DNA of 64,000 nucleotides from JAJVHZ01 sp041395385 (GCA_041395385.1 JAWLAN010000006.1:62001-126000); one strand, 5' to 3'. Positions 8,175 to 17,449 are shown, counted from the stretch's first letter. A program made the numbers and translations. The notes: generated by a model not told the origin, from the letters alone.

Positions 8175-8993
8175 TCAACCAACCGCCTTCACGTAAATCG
8201 GTCCGAACATCTCGTTCTGCACCATCTCGATCATGTGCTCCTTGAGCAGCTCGAGAACGGCGAGCAGCGTGACGACCACGCCGGCGCGCCCTTCCTGCAC
8301 GTCGAACAGCCGCACGAAATCGATGAACTCGCCGCTGCGCGCGCGATCCAGCACGATGGTCATCCGCTCCCGTACCGACAGCGGTTCACGCTGCACGTGA
8401 TGATTGGAGAACAGGCTTGCGCGCGTGAGCACCTCCGTGAAGACCGCCAGCAGTTCCTGCAGCGACACGCTGGGCGGCGGCGCGGTGCTCCGCCGTTCCG
8501 GGAAAGGCACCACCACCGACCAATGCTCGCGCTCCAGGCGCGGCAACTTCTCGATATCCTCGGCCGCCTTCTTGTAGCGCTCGTACTCCTGCAGACGACG
8601 GACGAGCTCGGCGCGCGGGTCCTCTTCCTCCGCCGCCTCCACCGGCCGCGGCAGCAGCATCCGCGACTTTATCTCTGCGAGCATCGCGGCCATCACCAGG
8701 TACTCGGCCGCCAGCTCCAGCTGCATGTCCTGCATCAACTCGATGTAGGACATGTACTGGCGCGTGATCTGGGCGATCGGGATGTCCAGGATGTCGAGGT
8801 TCTGCCGCTTGATGAGATACAGCAGCAGATCCAGCGGCCCTTCGAAGGTCTCCTCCAGGAACACCGCCAGGGCCTCGGGGGGGATGTAGAGGTCCTTCGG
8901 CATCTCGGTGAGCGGCACGCCCTGCACGACGGCAAACGGCATCTCCTCCTGCTCCGGATGCACGGGATGGGCGAGATCGTTTTCCGTGCTCAT
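8175..8993 (-). CDS. scpA: Segregation and condensation protein A (kleisin)
   Basis: Kleisin subunit bridging SMC heads in chromosome compaction. The 272-residue protein has the FEGPLDLLLYLIKRQNLDIL signature, the YLVMAAMLAEIKSRMLLP segment and a C-terminal winged-helix region ending at VVTLLAVLELLKEHMIE. It is encoded between trpS and scpB, the usual gammaproteobacterial arrangement. The ribosome site ahead of the ATG is weak. Confidence 0.92.
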   Translation of the reverse strand: MSTENDLAHPVHPEQEEMPFAVVQGVPLTEMPKDLYIPPEALAVFLEETFEGPLDLLLYLIKRQNLDILDIPIAQITRQYMSYIELMQDMQLELAAEYLVMAAMLAEIKSRMLLPRPVEAAEEEDPRAELVRRLQEYERYKKAAEDIEKLPRLEREHWSVVVPFPERRSTAPPPSVSLQELLAVFTEVLTRASLFSNHHVQREPLSVRERMTIVLDRARSGEFIDFVRLFDVQEGRAGVVVTLLAVLELLKEHMIEMVQNEMFGPIYVKAVG

Positions 8994-9087
8994 CTTTTCG
9001 CGACCATGGCGTGACGGCCGGTATTACACCGGCGGCAACGGCGGGAGTGGATGAAATGGGACTTACGCATAGGACTGCCGCGGCCGT

Positions 9088-10299
9088 TCAGCGGTAGGAG
9101 ATGCCCATGGCCTCACGCACGTCCTCCATGGTCTGGCGCGCGGTCTCGCGGGCCTTCTCGCAGCCCTCGTCGATGATGTTGCGCACGGCGTCCAGGTCCT
9201 CGAGGTATTCGGCGCTGCGCTCGCGTATCGGCTTCAACTCCTTGAGCACGCCGTCGATGACCGGCTGCTTGCACTCGATGCAGCCGATGCCGGCGCTGCG
9301 GCAGCCCTGCTGCACCCAGTTCCGGGTCTCCGCCGAGGAATAGATCGCGTGAAATTTCCACACCGGGCACTTCTCCGGATCGCCGGGGTCGGTACGGCGC
9401 ACGCGCTGCGGGTCCGTCGGCATGGTGCGCAGCTTCTTCTCGACCTCCTCGGGCGGCTCCCGCAGTCCGATGGTGTTGCCGTAGGACTTGGACATCTTTT
9501 CCCCGTCTATGCCGGGCACCTTGGATTCCGGCGTCAACAGCGCCTGCGGCTCCGGCAGGATCACCTTGCCACCACCCTCGAGGTAGCCGAGCAGCCGCTC
9601 GCGGTCGCCAATGCTGATGTTCTGCTGCGCCGCCAGCAGGGCCTTGGCCCGCTCGAGCGAGTCGGCATCGCCGGTCTCCTGGTACTTCTTGCGCAACTCG
9701 TTGTAAAGCGTGGCGTTCTTCTTGCCCATCTTTTTGGCGGCGGCCTCGGCCTTGTCCTCGAAGCCCGGCTCCCGTCCGTAGAGGTAATTGAAGCGACGGG
9801 CGACCTCGCGCGCCAGCTCTATGTGCGCCACCTGATCCTCGCCGACCGGCACGTGTCCGGCGCGATAGATGAGCACATCGGCCGCCTGCAGCAGCGGGTA
9901 GCCCAGGAAACCGTAGGTCGAGAGGTCCTTGCTCTTCAACCGCTCCTGCTGATCCTTGTAGGAAGGCACGCGCTCCAGCCAGCCGAGCGGCGTGATCATC
10001 GACAGCAGCAGGTGCAGCTCCGCATGCTCCGGCACCCGGGACTGTATGAATATGGTGGCCTCGCCGGGGTTGATGCCCACCGCCAGCCAGTCCACCACCA
10101 GGTCCAGGACCGACTGCGAGATGATCGATGTGTCCTCGTACTGGGTCGTCAGCGCGTGCCAGTCGGCAACGAAGAAGTAGCACTCGTACTCGTGCTGCAG
10201 CACGGCCCAGTTTTTCAGTACGCCGTGGTAATGGCCGAGATGGAGCTGGCCCGTCGGGCGCATCCCTGACAACACCCGACGGTTAGCGGAAATGTTCAA
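9088..10299 (-). CDS. trpS: Tryptophanyl-tRNA synthetase (TTG start)
   Basis: Class I aminoacyl-tRNA synthetase charging tRNA-Trp. The 403-residue protein has the HIGH-equivalent HLGHYHG (from residue 20) and KMSKS (268-272), and the GIGCIECK cysteine pair typical of the long form. The start is TTG: a GAGGAG sits eight bases upstream and the first residues NISANRRVLSGMRPTG match the family. The nearest ATG in the leader is followed directly by a stop. First of the minus-strand trpS-scpA-scpB-rluB run, downstream of a site-2 protease gene. Confidence 0.95.
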   Translation of the reverse strand: MNISANRRVLSGMRPTGQLHLGHYHGVLKNWAVLQHEYECYFFVADWHALTTQYEDTSIISQSVLDLVVDWLAVGINPGEATIFIQSRVPEHAELHLLLSMITPLGWLERVPSYKDQQERLKSKDLSTYGFLGYPLLQAADVLIYRAGHVPVGEDQVAHIELAREVARRFNYLYGREPGFEDKAEAAAKKMGKKNATLYNELRKKYQETGDADSLERAKALLAAQQNISIGDRERLLGYLEGGGKVILPEPQALLTPESKVPGIDGEKMSKSYGNTIGLREPPEEVEKKLRTMPTDPQRVRRTDPGDPEKCPVWKFHAIYSSAETRNWVQQGCRSAGIGCIECKQPVIDGVLKELKPIRERSAEYLEDLDAVRNIIDEGCEKARETARQTMEDVREAMGISYR

Positions 10300-10356
10300 T
10301 CACATCACTCCTCGTTGGCGTCATTTTCTTTGTTTTCGCCCGCCCCACCGTCGCCA

Positions 10357-11007
10357 TCAACCGGGGAGCAGAGAGTACACCAGATGCAGTCCGGCTTGCA
10401 GGACCGGAATCAGCACGGCGCTCAGCCAGCCAGTTGCCAGCAGGACCACGATGATGACCAGGCCGAATGGCTCTAACTTGCTGTAAGAAATTGCAATTTT
10501 TCGTGGCAGCAGGGCCGCGGCGACGCGCCCGCCATCGAGCGGCAGCAACGGCAGCAGGTTGAAGGCCGCCAGCGCCAGATTGGCGATGATACCCACCTGC
10601 GCCATTGCGATCGCCGCGTCGGCGAGCCCGGGCGAGGAGGCCCGAAGACCGTCTGCCGCCCAGACCATCCCCACCCAGAACAGTATCTGCGCCACGTTGG
10701 CCCCGGGGCCGGCCAGCGCCACCAGCACCAGATCTCGGCGCAACTTCTTGAAATTCCGCCAGTCGATGGGGACCGGCTTGGCCCAGCCGAAGATGAATCC
10801 CGCCTTGGTCACGAGCAGCAGCAGTGGCACCAGCAGGGTCCCGACCGGATCGACGTGCTTCAGGGGGTTGGCGGTCAGCCTGCCCTGCATCGCGGCCGTC
10901 GGGTCGCCGAGCCATTTCGCAACCACGCCGTGCCCCACCTCGTGCAGGGTCACCGCGAAGATGATCGGCACTGCGCTCAACAGAATCTCCAGCAGCATCG
11001 TCGTCAT
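10357..11007 (-). CDS. Site-2 protease family membrane metalloprotease (M50)
   Basis: A 216-residue polytopic membrane protein with the zinc motif HEVGH (residues 22-26) in the first hydrophobic segment and a third-ligand motif LLPLLPLDGGRV near the C-terminus. It has no PDZ domain, so it is the short S2P-like form rather than RseP. Its natural substrate is unknown. The location next to trpS and a YciO-family gene is a conserved neighbourhood in gammaproteobacteria. Confidence 0.87.
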   Translation of the reverse strand: MTTMLLEILLSAVPIIFAVTLHEVGHGVVAKWLGDPTAAMQGRLTANPLKHVDPVGTLLVPLLLLVTKAGFIFGWAKPVPIDWRNFKKLRRDLVLVALAGPGANVAQILFWVGMVWAADGLRASSPGLADAAIAMAQVGIIANLALAAFNLLPLLPLDGGRVAAALLPRKIAISYSKLEPFGLVIIVVLLATGWLSAVLIPVLQAGLHLVYSLLPG

Positions 11008-11037
11008 GGTCGGTGCATGGTCCGTGGCAGGTCGGTC

Positions 11038-11346
11038 TCAGAGGGCTTCAGGCAGTCTGACGACCGCCAGATAGACGGCGACCACCAGGCAGACCGCGAA
11101 ACCGGCGATGCCCAGTCGGCCAATCCAGTAGAGGGCCGGCCAGCGGTGGTCGCCCAGACCCCACGCGCCCAGCGCCGCGGCCAGGCAGATCCAGCCGTAA
11201 CCGAGCCAGTGGCCGGCGGCGACGGTCGCGGGGCCGCTCGTCCCGGCATCGAGATGGCGGATGAGGCTGCGCGCCAGGCCGGTCACGACGATGGCGGCGA
11301 GCAGCGCCGCGCCGAGACGGGCAAGACGGAAGACCCTGGTCTTCAT
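11038..11346 (-). CDS. Hypothetical small membrane protein
   Basis: 102 residues with three apparent membrane segments: about residues 10-26, 46-64 and 72-95. I do not recognise the family. It lies between the YciO-family gene and the site-2 protease gene with short gaps (12 and 30 bases), so it is probably part of the same transcript. No motif suggests an enzymatic role. Confidence 0.6.
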   Translation of the reverse strand: MKTRVFRLARLGAALLAAIVVTGLARSLIRHLDAGTSGPATVAAGHWLGYGWICLAAALGAWGLGDHRWPALYWIGRLGIAGFAVCLVVAVYLAVVRLPEAL

Positions 11347-11358
11347 CGCCGCTCCTGC

Positions 11359-11982
11359 TCAGGCACCCAGCGCCGATACGTCGCCGGCCCCGACGCGCAG
11401 CACGCGTGGAGGCCCCTCGGAGATGTCGATGACGCTGCTCGGCTCCAGGCCGGTATTGCCGCCGTCGACGATGAGATCCACCAGCTTGCCGACCCTCGCC
11501 TCGACCTCCTCCGGATCGTTCATCGGCATGTCGGCGCCGGCCAGCTGCGCCGTGGTGCTCATCAGCGGCTCGCCCAGGGCCTCCAGCAGCGCCTGCACGA
11601 TGCGATGGTCGGGCACCCGCAGGCCGATGGTCTTGCGCCTGGGATTCTGCAGCCGGCGCGGCACCTCGTGCGTGGCCTTGAGCAGGAAGGTGTAGGGGCC
11701 AGGCGTCAGCGATTTCATCAACCGGAAGGCGGGATTGTCCACGCGCGCATAAGTCGCGATCTGCGAGAGGTCGCGGCAGACGAGCGTGAAGTTGTGATCC
11801 TCCTCCAGCCGGCGGATCCGGCGTATGCGCTCCTGCGCCTCCTTCTCGCCGACCCGGCAGCCGAACGCGTAGCAGGAGTCGGTCGGATACACGATGACCC
11901 CCCCGTGGCGCAGCACGGCGACGGTCTGATCGATGAGCCGTTTCTCCGGGTTCCTGGGATGAATGTGTAGTGTTCTGCTCAT
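11359..11982 (-). CDS. yciO: YciO-type Sua5/YrdC/YwlC family protein
   Basis: A 207-residue member of the threonylcarbamoyl-AMP synthase superfamily. Sua5 and TsaC make the intermediate for t6A in tRNA. The sequence follows the YciO branch: VIVYPTDSCYAFGC, HNFTLVCRDLSQIA, TPGPYTFLLKATHEVPRR, KTIGLRVPDH and STTAQLAG. Automatic annotation would call it L-threonylcarbamoyladenylate synthase, but YciO proteins are not clearly the main t6A enzyme. The start MSRTLHIHP matches family members; the frame stays open upstream but lacks similarity there. Confidence 0.85.
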   Translation of the reverse strand: MSRTLHIHPRNPEKRLIDQTVAVLRHGGVIVYPTDSCYAFGCRVGEKEAQERIRRIRRLEEDHNFTLVCRDLSQIATYARVDNPAFRLMKSLTPGPYTFLLKATHEVPRRLQNPRRKTIGLRVPDHRIVQALLEALGEPLMSTTAQLAGADMPMNDPEEVEARVGKLVDLIVDGGNTGLEPSSVIDISEGPPRVLRVGAGDVSALGA

Positions 11983-12178
11983 TACCGGGGCCCACGCGAC
12001 GGCGGCGGAGGCCGGGGCCTGGGCCTCGACGCCAGTTTGCCCTGATCGCCGGCCCGGCAAAAGGCTTGATTTTCCGGGCCAATTACGAATGCCGGCGAAC
12101 CGTGGGCCGTGCCGCCGCGCGTGGAGGGTCCTGCGGGTTTTCGGTATGATGCCGCGCACACCGGAACCGCCGCCAGCC

Positions 12179-12739
12179 ATGAAGTTCTTCCTCGACCAGT
12201 TTCCGATCATCGCCTTCTTCGTCGCGTACTTCTTCCCGCCGGAGGGCACCAAGGCCATCTTCTTCGCCACCGCCGTGGCGATCCCGGCCTCGCTGCTGCA
12301 GGTGATTGCGCACCGAGCCATGTACCGGCGCTTCGACAAGGGCCAGCTCGCCACGCTCGGCCTGCTGGTCGTCCTCGGCGGGGCCACGCTGCTCCTGCAG
12401 GACAGGCGCTATATCATGTGGAAGCCCACGGTCGTCTACTGGCTGTTCGCCGCCGTGTTCATCGGCAGCCAGTTCATCGGCGCCAAGCCGATCGCGGAGC
12501 GCATGATGGGACACGTCATGGCGGCGCCGCGGCCGATTTGGAGGCGGGTGAACGTTGCCTGGGCGGTGTTCTTCACCGCGCTGGGATTTCTGAATCTTTA
12601 CGTTGCGATGCGCTACAGCGAGGCCGCGTGGGTGAAGTTCAAGTTGTTCGGGGTGCTCGGCCTGCTGCTGCTGTTCGCGCTCGCGCAGACCGTCTACCTC
12701 TCCCGGCACGGCGAAACGAAGGAAGAACCCAAGGGCTGA
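12179..12739 (+). CDS. yciB: Inner-membrane intracellular septation protein A
   Basis: A 186-residue YciB/IspA protein with about five membrane helices, affecting cell envelope and septation and interacting with division proteins. The opening MKFFLDQFPIIAFFVAYF and the motifs RRYIMWKPTVVYWLFA and WRRVNVAWAVFF are characteristic. Translation starts at this ATG because the family begins here; upstream frame is unrelated. Begins the plus-strand yciB-yciI-bolA group, diverging from the yciO-family gene. Confidence 0.92.
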   Translation: MKFFLDQFPIIAFFVAYFFPPEGTKAIFFATAVAIPASLLQVIAHRAMYRRFDKGQLATLGLLVVLGGATLLLQDRRYIMWKPTVVYWLFAAVFIGSQFIGAKPIAERMMGHVMAAPRPIWRRVNVAWAVFFTALGFLNLYVAMRYSEAAWVKFKLFGVLGLLLLFALAQTVYLSRHGETKEEPKG

Positions 12740-12742
12740 CCC

Positions 12743-13050
12743 ATGCTTTACGTCATCATCGGCGAAGACAACGAAAACAGTCTGGAGAAACGCCTGCAGG
12801 TGCGGCCGCGCCATCTGGAGCGACTGCACGCGCTGCGCGACGAGGGCCGTTTGCTACTGGCCGGTCCCTTCCCCGCCATCGACAGTCCCGACCCGGGACC
12901 GGCGGGCTTCACCGGCAGCATGATCGTCGCCGAGTTCGAGGTCCCTAGAGTGCCGCGCAGGCATGGGCGGCCGCCGACCCCTACCTCGCCGAGGCCGTCT
13001 ACAAGCAGGTCGGCGTCAGGCCCTTCAGGAAGACTGCCCTAGCCCGATGA
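12743..13050 (+). pseudogene. yciI: YciI-like protein, frameshifted by two single-base insertions
   Basis: The first 65 residues (MLYVIIGEDNENSLEKR, then LLLAGPFPAIDSPDPG) are a normal YciI ferredoxin-like protein with the conserved active-site-like His and Asp positions. After EFE the frame is lost. Removing a G at about 12941 and a T at about 12951 restores ESLEAAQAW, followed by DPYLAEAVYKQVGVRPF, the expected C-terminus. It would then end at TGA 13048-13050, overlapping the bolA ATG as ATGA. As sequenced the frame runs on to 13042 with an unrelated tail. The clean reconstruction suggests sequence error rather than decay. Confidence 0.8.
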
Positions 13051-13330
13051 GCGCGAGCGATCGCATCGAGCGCATGCGCTCCCGCCTGCACAGGCCTTGC
13101 GGCCGACGGTGATGGACATCGTCGACGAGAGCCACCTGCACGCCGGCCACGCCGGGGCGCGCAGCGGACGCGGGCACTACCGCCTGCGCATCGTCTCGCG
13201 CCAGTTCGAAGGCCTGTTGCCGCTCGCGCGCCATCGCGCGGTCTACGAGGCGCTGGGCGAGATGATGCAGACGGACATCCACGCGCTCAGCATCGAGGCA
13301 CTCACGCCCGAGGAGACCCAGCCCCGCTGA
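13047..13330 (+). CDS. bolA: BolA-family protein, apparent 2-base frameshift
   Basis: BolA proteins work with monothiol glutaredoxins in iron-sulfur handling and affect morphology. The N-terminus MSASDRIERMRSRL is in one frame; the rest, LRPTVMDIVDESHLHAGH through YEALGEMMQTDIHALSIE, is in another. A duplicated CA at 13089-13092 explains the shift: removing it gives CTG CAG GCC TTG (LQAL) and one continuous 93-residue protein with the BolA HAGH motif. The ATG overlaps the restored yciI stop. Probably an intact gene with a base-calling error. Confidence 0.82.
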
Positions 13331-13350
13331 GTGCGCGCGGCGCGGAGAAG

Positions 13351-14145
13351 ATGGCGGCAAGACCCAAGATAGCGTGGGAGTCCGCCGACCGTGCCTCTTG
13401 CCTCTATCACGGCGACCGGCTCGAGGTGATGGCCGCGCTGCCGGATGCCAGCGTCGACTGCATCTGGACCGACCCCCCGTACTTTCTCTCCAACGACGGC
13501 TCGACCTGCGTTGCGGGCAGGCGGGCGAAGGTCAACAAGGGCGAGTGGGATCGCAGCCGGGGCATGGTCCACGACCACGCCGTCAATCGCCAGTGGCTGC
13601 AGGCCTGTCATCGACTACTGAAGCCCGGCGGCACCATCTGGGTGAGCGGCACGCTGCACGTCTACCTGAGCGTCGGCATGGCGATGATGGAGCTCGGTTA
13701 CCGCATCTTGAACGACATCGTCTGGGAGAAGCCCAATCCGCCGCCGAATCTGGGCTGCCGCTGTTTCACCCACAGCACGGAGATGATCCTGTGGGCCACC
13801 AAGGCCGCCCGCGGCGGCAAGGACCGGCACGTGTTCAACTACGCCGCGATGAAGGCGGAGAACGAAGGCCGGCAGATGAAGAACGTATGGCGCATGGCGG
13901 CGCCGGGACGCGCGGAGAAGGCCCACGGCAGCCATCCCACGCAGAAGCCGATCGCCCTCATCGAACGCTGCCTGCGCGCCAGCACGCATCCGGGGGACCT
14001 CGTCTTCGATCCGTTCGCGGGCTCCGGCAGCACGGGCGTGGCGGCGTTGTCGATGGGCCGTCGGTTCATCGGCTGCGAACTGGAATCGCGCTACGTCAGC
14101 CTCGCGAGCGCGCGCCTGCGCGGCGTCGATCCCGCCGACAGCTGA
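13351..14145 (+). CDS. DpnA-like adenine-specific DNA methyltransferase, orphan
   Basis: A 264-residue amino-methyltransferase with catalytic motif IV DPPY (in WTDPPYFLSNDG) preceding the SAM-binding motif I DPFAGSGSTG, the beta-class order. The NKGEWDRS, WVSGTLHVYLSVGMAMMELG, NPPPNLGCRCFTHSTE and GSHPTQKP segments match the DpnA/M.DpnIIB group, which methylates adenine in GATC. That target is a family inference. No restriction endonuclease, specificity subunit or second methylase is nearby, so it is an orphan. GGAG precedes the ATG. It sits between bolA and dapE. Confidence 0.88.
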   Translation: MAARPKIAWESADRASCLYHGDRLEVMAALPDASVDCIWTDPPYFLSNDGSTCVAGRRAKVNKGEWDRSRGMVHDHAVNRQWLQACHRLLKPGGTIWVSGTLHVYLSVGMAMMELGYRILNDIVWEKPNPPPNLGCRCFTHSTEMILWATKAARGGKDRHVFNYAAMKAENEGRQMKNVWRMAAPGRAEKAHGSHPTQKPIALIERCLRASTHPGDLVFDPFAGSGSTGVAALSMGRRFIGCELESRYVSLASARLRGVDPADS

Positions 14146-14158
14146 TAACATTGCCGGC

Positions 14159-15285
14159 ATGAGCGAGACGCTGGAACTGGCCAAGGCGTTGATCAGCAGG
14201 CCGTCGGTGACGCCGGACGACGCGGCCTGCCAGGCCATCGTCGCGGCCCGCCTGCGCAAGCTCGGCTTCGCCATCGAAGCCATGATGTTCGGCGAGGTCG
14301 AGAACCTGTGGGGCGCGACGCGGTCGGGCGCGGCCGTTGCTGGCGTTCGCGGGTCACACCGACGTGGTCCCGCCCGGTCCGCGCGACGCCTGACCTCGGA
14401 TCCGTTCGTGCCCGAGGTCAGGGACGGAATGCTCTACGGGCGTGGCGCCGCCGACATGAAGAGCAGCATCGCCGCGATGGTGGTGGCCGTGGAACGACCT
14501 CGTCCGCCATCCGGATCATCGCGGTTCGATCGCTTCCTGCTCACCAGCGACGAGGAAGGCCGTCCGCGGACGGCACCGTCAAGGTCGTCGAAAGCTCGAG
14601 CAGCGCGGTGAGAAGATCGACTGGTGCCCGGTCGGCGAGCCGTCATCGGAGTCGCGGCTGGGCGACGTGCTCAAGAACGGCGCCGCGGCTCCTGAACGGC
14701 GTGCGCCGAAGGTGAAGGGGAGATCCAGCCACGTAGCCTATCCCCACCTGGCTCGCAATCCAATCCACGCCGTCGCGCCGGCCTCTTCGCGCCGAGTTGG
14801 CCCGCATCGAATGGGATCGCGGCAACGAACACTTCCCTCCGACGGGCTTCCAGATCTCCAACATCAACGGCGGCACCGGCGCGGAGAACGTCATCCCCGG
14901 CTCCGTCGAGGTGCTCTTCAACTTCCGCTTCTCCACCGAGCAGACCGCCGAGGGCCTGCAGGCGCGCGTCGAGGACGTGCTTCGGCGCCACGATCTGGAC
15001 TACGAGCTGGCCTGGCGACTGTCCGGCGATCCGTTTCTCACGCCCGCCGGGCAGCTCGTGGACGCCGCGCGCGTGGCGATCAGGGAGGTCACCGGCGTGG
15101 AGGCGCAGCTGTCGACCGGCGGCGGCACCTCCGACGGCCGGTTCATCGCTCCGACCGGCGCGCAGGTCCTGGAAGTCGGTCCGGTCAACCGCACGATCCA
15201 CAAGATCGACGAGTGCATCGCCGTCGCCGACCTCGAGGCCCTGACCGACATCTATGAGAGGATACTGAGGAACCTGCTGCGCTGA
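14159..15285 (+). pseudogene. dapE: Succinyl-diaminopimelate desuccinylase, multiply frameshifted
   Basis: DapE releases succinate from N-succinyl-LL-diaminopimelate in lysine and peptidoglycan synthesis, using zinc. The start (MSETLELAKALISRPSVTPDD) and the final 160 residues (from IEWDRGNEHFPPTGFQ to the end) are normal. Between about 14329 and 14790 the frame changes roughly ten times. Pieces in alternating frames still spell the expected GHTDVVPPGPRDA, GRGAADMKSSIAAMVVA, FLLTSDEEG, PSADGTVKVV and HVAYPHLARNPIHA. Many changes are one base gained or lost in short C or G runs. So dense a set in an essential-type gene points to a poor-quality read. Confidence 0.85.
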
Positions 15286-15356
15286 CCGCCAACGTTCCCG
15301 GGAGGATTACGGTCGTTCGCCTCGCGCCGTGGACGCGGGGCGCGCCTCGCGGACGC

Positions 15357-17147
15357 TCAGGCGTTCCAGTCGTACACGGCCTCGACGACGCGCCCGCCAT
15401 CGCTGTACTCCAGGGACTCGCAAATTGAACGCACCAGAGCCACGCCGCGGCCACAGTAACCCTCGGACATCTTCGCCCGCTCGCGCACATGGTCAAGGTC
15501 GAACCCCGCACCGCTTTGCTCGAGCCGCACGTGCAGCGCCCCGCCCTCGCCCGGAGGCGCTTGGCGAATATCGAAGACAAGTCTGCCCTCGCGCAGCTCG
15601 CCCAGCCGCGCGTCCCTCTTCGCGTAGTACTGCGCGAAGCCCTCCGGGGAGGACTTCAGCTGCGAGCTGAGGCCCAGCAGTCCGTGCTCGAGGGCATTGG
15701 AATAGAGCTCAGCAAGGACCACGTAGATCTCGTTCCGTCTCTCCCAGAACTGCTGCACGTCGCAGATCGCATGCAACACCAGGGGAAGAGGGTCTACGGT
15801 TCGCAGTGCATCGGCGCTCAGCTCAAGGCGCAAGCGCCATTCCATAGGTGCGCGGGTGACACTCGGCCTGGATGAAGCGGCAGCTGCGCACTGCTCGGGT
15901 GACGGAACGCAGAGGATTTCCAGCAGCGACATGTCGTCGGTCTGCGGGGTCCCCGCAAGGAATCCGGCGACGGCCGCGGCCACGGCCTCCGCCCCTGGGC
16001 GTGCGGGGTCGGCGCCCAGGCACGCGAGCAGGCGCCCGCCACCGAAGATTTCGCCGTCTGCGTTGGCGGCCTCGATGATACCGTCCGAGCACACAACTAT
16101 TCGGTCTCCCGGTACGATGTCCAGGACTTGGGTTTGCCCATCGAACTGATCGACCTCGAGCACGCCCAGCGGCACGTGCCTAGAATGTGCGCTGGCCTTG
16201 AGGGTGCCGGTCGCATCCAGCACGTACGCGTCTGGCACGCCGCCGTTCCAAATTTCAATTGCCCTGCCTTCCGGGTAGACCTCCAGCAGGCAGGCGGCGA
16301 GGAAACGACCAGTGGGCAGGGCCCGATGCAGGCGCGTGTTCAGCTGCGCGGCGATTTGCGAGATGCGGAATCCCTTCTTCACCATGGAGTGGAAGATGTC
16401 GCAGGCGATCATGGCACAGGTGGCAGCGCCCAGACCGTGGCCAGTCACGTCGCCCAGCAGGAAGACCTGTCCGCCGCGCGGGCCGGGCGCGCCGAGGATT
16501 ATGTCGCCGCTGGCGACCTCCAGCGGCATCACCCACCGCCGAACGTTCGGCATGTCCAGCCATTCGGAGCGGGCCAGCCGCTCGTGGATGTGCCGCGCCA
16601 GCACGAGATCCTCCTCTTGCTGCATCTGGTAGCGGCGCAGGTCCTCGCGCTCCTGCTGGATGGTTCGATACAGCTCCAGCTGCCGTAGCTGCCTGTCGAG
16701 CTTCAGCCGCAGCCTTTCCGGGTTGAAGGGCTTGGCCAGACAGTCGTCGGCGCCTGCAGCCATGGCGGCGAAGAAGGACTCATCGACATCCATGCCGGTC
16801 AGAAAGATGACCGACACGTTTCCTTCTCCGGCCTCGGCCTTGATGATGCGCGTTGCTTCGCAGCCGCCCATCACCGGCATGCACGTATCCATCAGAACGA
16901 CGTCGGGCCGCGCCTCGCGGTAGCGGGCTACGGCTTCCACACCGTTGCCGGCGGTGACGACTTCGTACCCCGCGACTTCCAGAAGGGCAACCAGGTGCAA
17001 TTGGTCGACAGGATTGTCCTCGACGACGAGCATGCGCGCGCGTCTTCCGTCGATGCCGGTTCCTAGGTTCGCCTGTTCGAGGCCGCAATCAGGCGTCATC
17101 GGGCTACGCAGCCGGCCACCGCATTCCCTCAAGACGCTCCTCGTCAT
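15357..17147 (-). CDS. Response regulator with PP2C (SpoIIE) phosphatase and RsbW-like ATPase domains
   Basis: A 596-residue fusion. A receiver domain (about 37-160) has phospho-acceptor Asp87 in VLMDTCMP. Next comes a coiled linker (about 160-200) and a PP2C/RsbU-type phosphatase (about 205-395) with LGDVTGHGLGAA, IVVCSDGIIEA and QTDDMSLL. The C-terminal GHKL anti-sigma-kinase-like domain (about 430-596) contains NALEHGLLGL and GRGVALV. Family knowledge: this matches HsbR/CrsR partner-switch regulators, which phosphorylate or dephosphorylate a STAS protein. The start ATG overlaps the STAS stop (ATGA), so the two are coupled. Last gene of the chemosensory cluster. Confidence 0.88.
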   Translation of the reverse strand: MTRSVLRECGGRLRSPMTPDCGLEQANLGTGIDGRRARMLVVEDNPVDQLHLVALLEVAGYEVVTAGNGVEAVARYREARPDVVLMDTCMPVMGGCEATRIIKAEAGEGNVSVIFLTGMDVDESFFAAMAAGADDCLAKPFNPERLRLKLDRQLRQLELYRTIQQEREDLRRYQMQQEEDLVLARHIHERLARSEWLDMPNVRRWVMPLEVASGDIILGAPGPRGGQVFLLGDVTGHGLGAATCAMIACDIFHSMVKKGFRISQIAAQLNTRLHRALPTGRFLAACLLEVYPEGRAIEIWNGGVPDAYVLDATGTLKASAHSRHVPLGVLEVDQFDGQTQVLDIVPGDRIVVCSDGIIEAANADGEIFGGGRLLACLGADPARPGAEAVAAAVAGFLAGTPQTDDMSLLEILCVPSPEQCAAAASSRPSVTRAPMEWRLRLELSADALRTVDPLPLVLHAICDVQQFWERRNEIYVVLAELYSNALEHGLLGLSSQLKSSPEGFAQYYAKRDARLGELREGRLVFDIRQAPPGEGGALHVRLEQSGAGFDLDHVRERAKMSEGYCGRGVALVRSICESLEYSDGGRVVEAVYDWNA

Positions 17148-17449
17148 GCAATCGTCATCAGCTTGTCGAAGTTCGCGACCTTCAGGATCTGCAAGAGCGA
17201 CGGGCTGGCATTGACGATCTTCACGCTCTGCGCCGAGTTGCCGGCGTAGGCGCGAAGCTGTAGCAGCATGCCTAGCGCCGAGCTGTCCATGTACGAGGTA
17301 TTCGCTAGATCGATCACATAGTTGCTGTAGCGCTGCCCGGCGCCCTCGTAGGCCTGGCGCAGGTCACGGTGGACATTGAAGTCGAAACGTCCGGCGACGC
17401 GGATGGTCATCGCGGAACCGTCATCGCTTAGTCGTGTCGATACTGTCAT
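17144..17449 (-). CDS. STAS-domain anti-sigma factor antagonist (HsbA-like)
   Basis: A 101-residue single STAS domain. The strand GRFDFNVHRDLRQAYE and the phosphorylation-loop segment YMDSSALGMLL are diagnostic, with the first Ser of DSSA the expected phosphosite. A strong AGGAGAGAGAG precedes the ATG, fixing the start. The sequence closely recalls Pseudomonas HsbA, which binds the anti-sigma-28 factor FlgM or a diguanylate cyclase depending on phosphorylation. The next gene supplies the cognate kinase/phosphatase. The HsbA assignment comes from remembered similarity and context. Confidence 0.87.
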   Translation of the reverse strand: MTVSTRLSDDGSAMTIRVAGRFDFNVHRDLRQAYEGAGQRYSNYVIDLANTSYMDSSALGMLLQLRAYAGNSAQSVKIVNASPSLLQILKVANFDKLMTIA

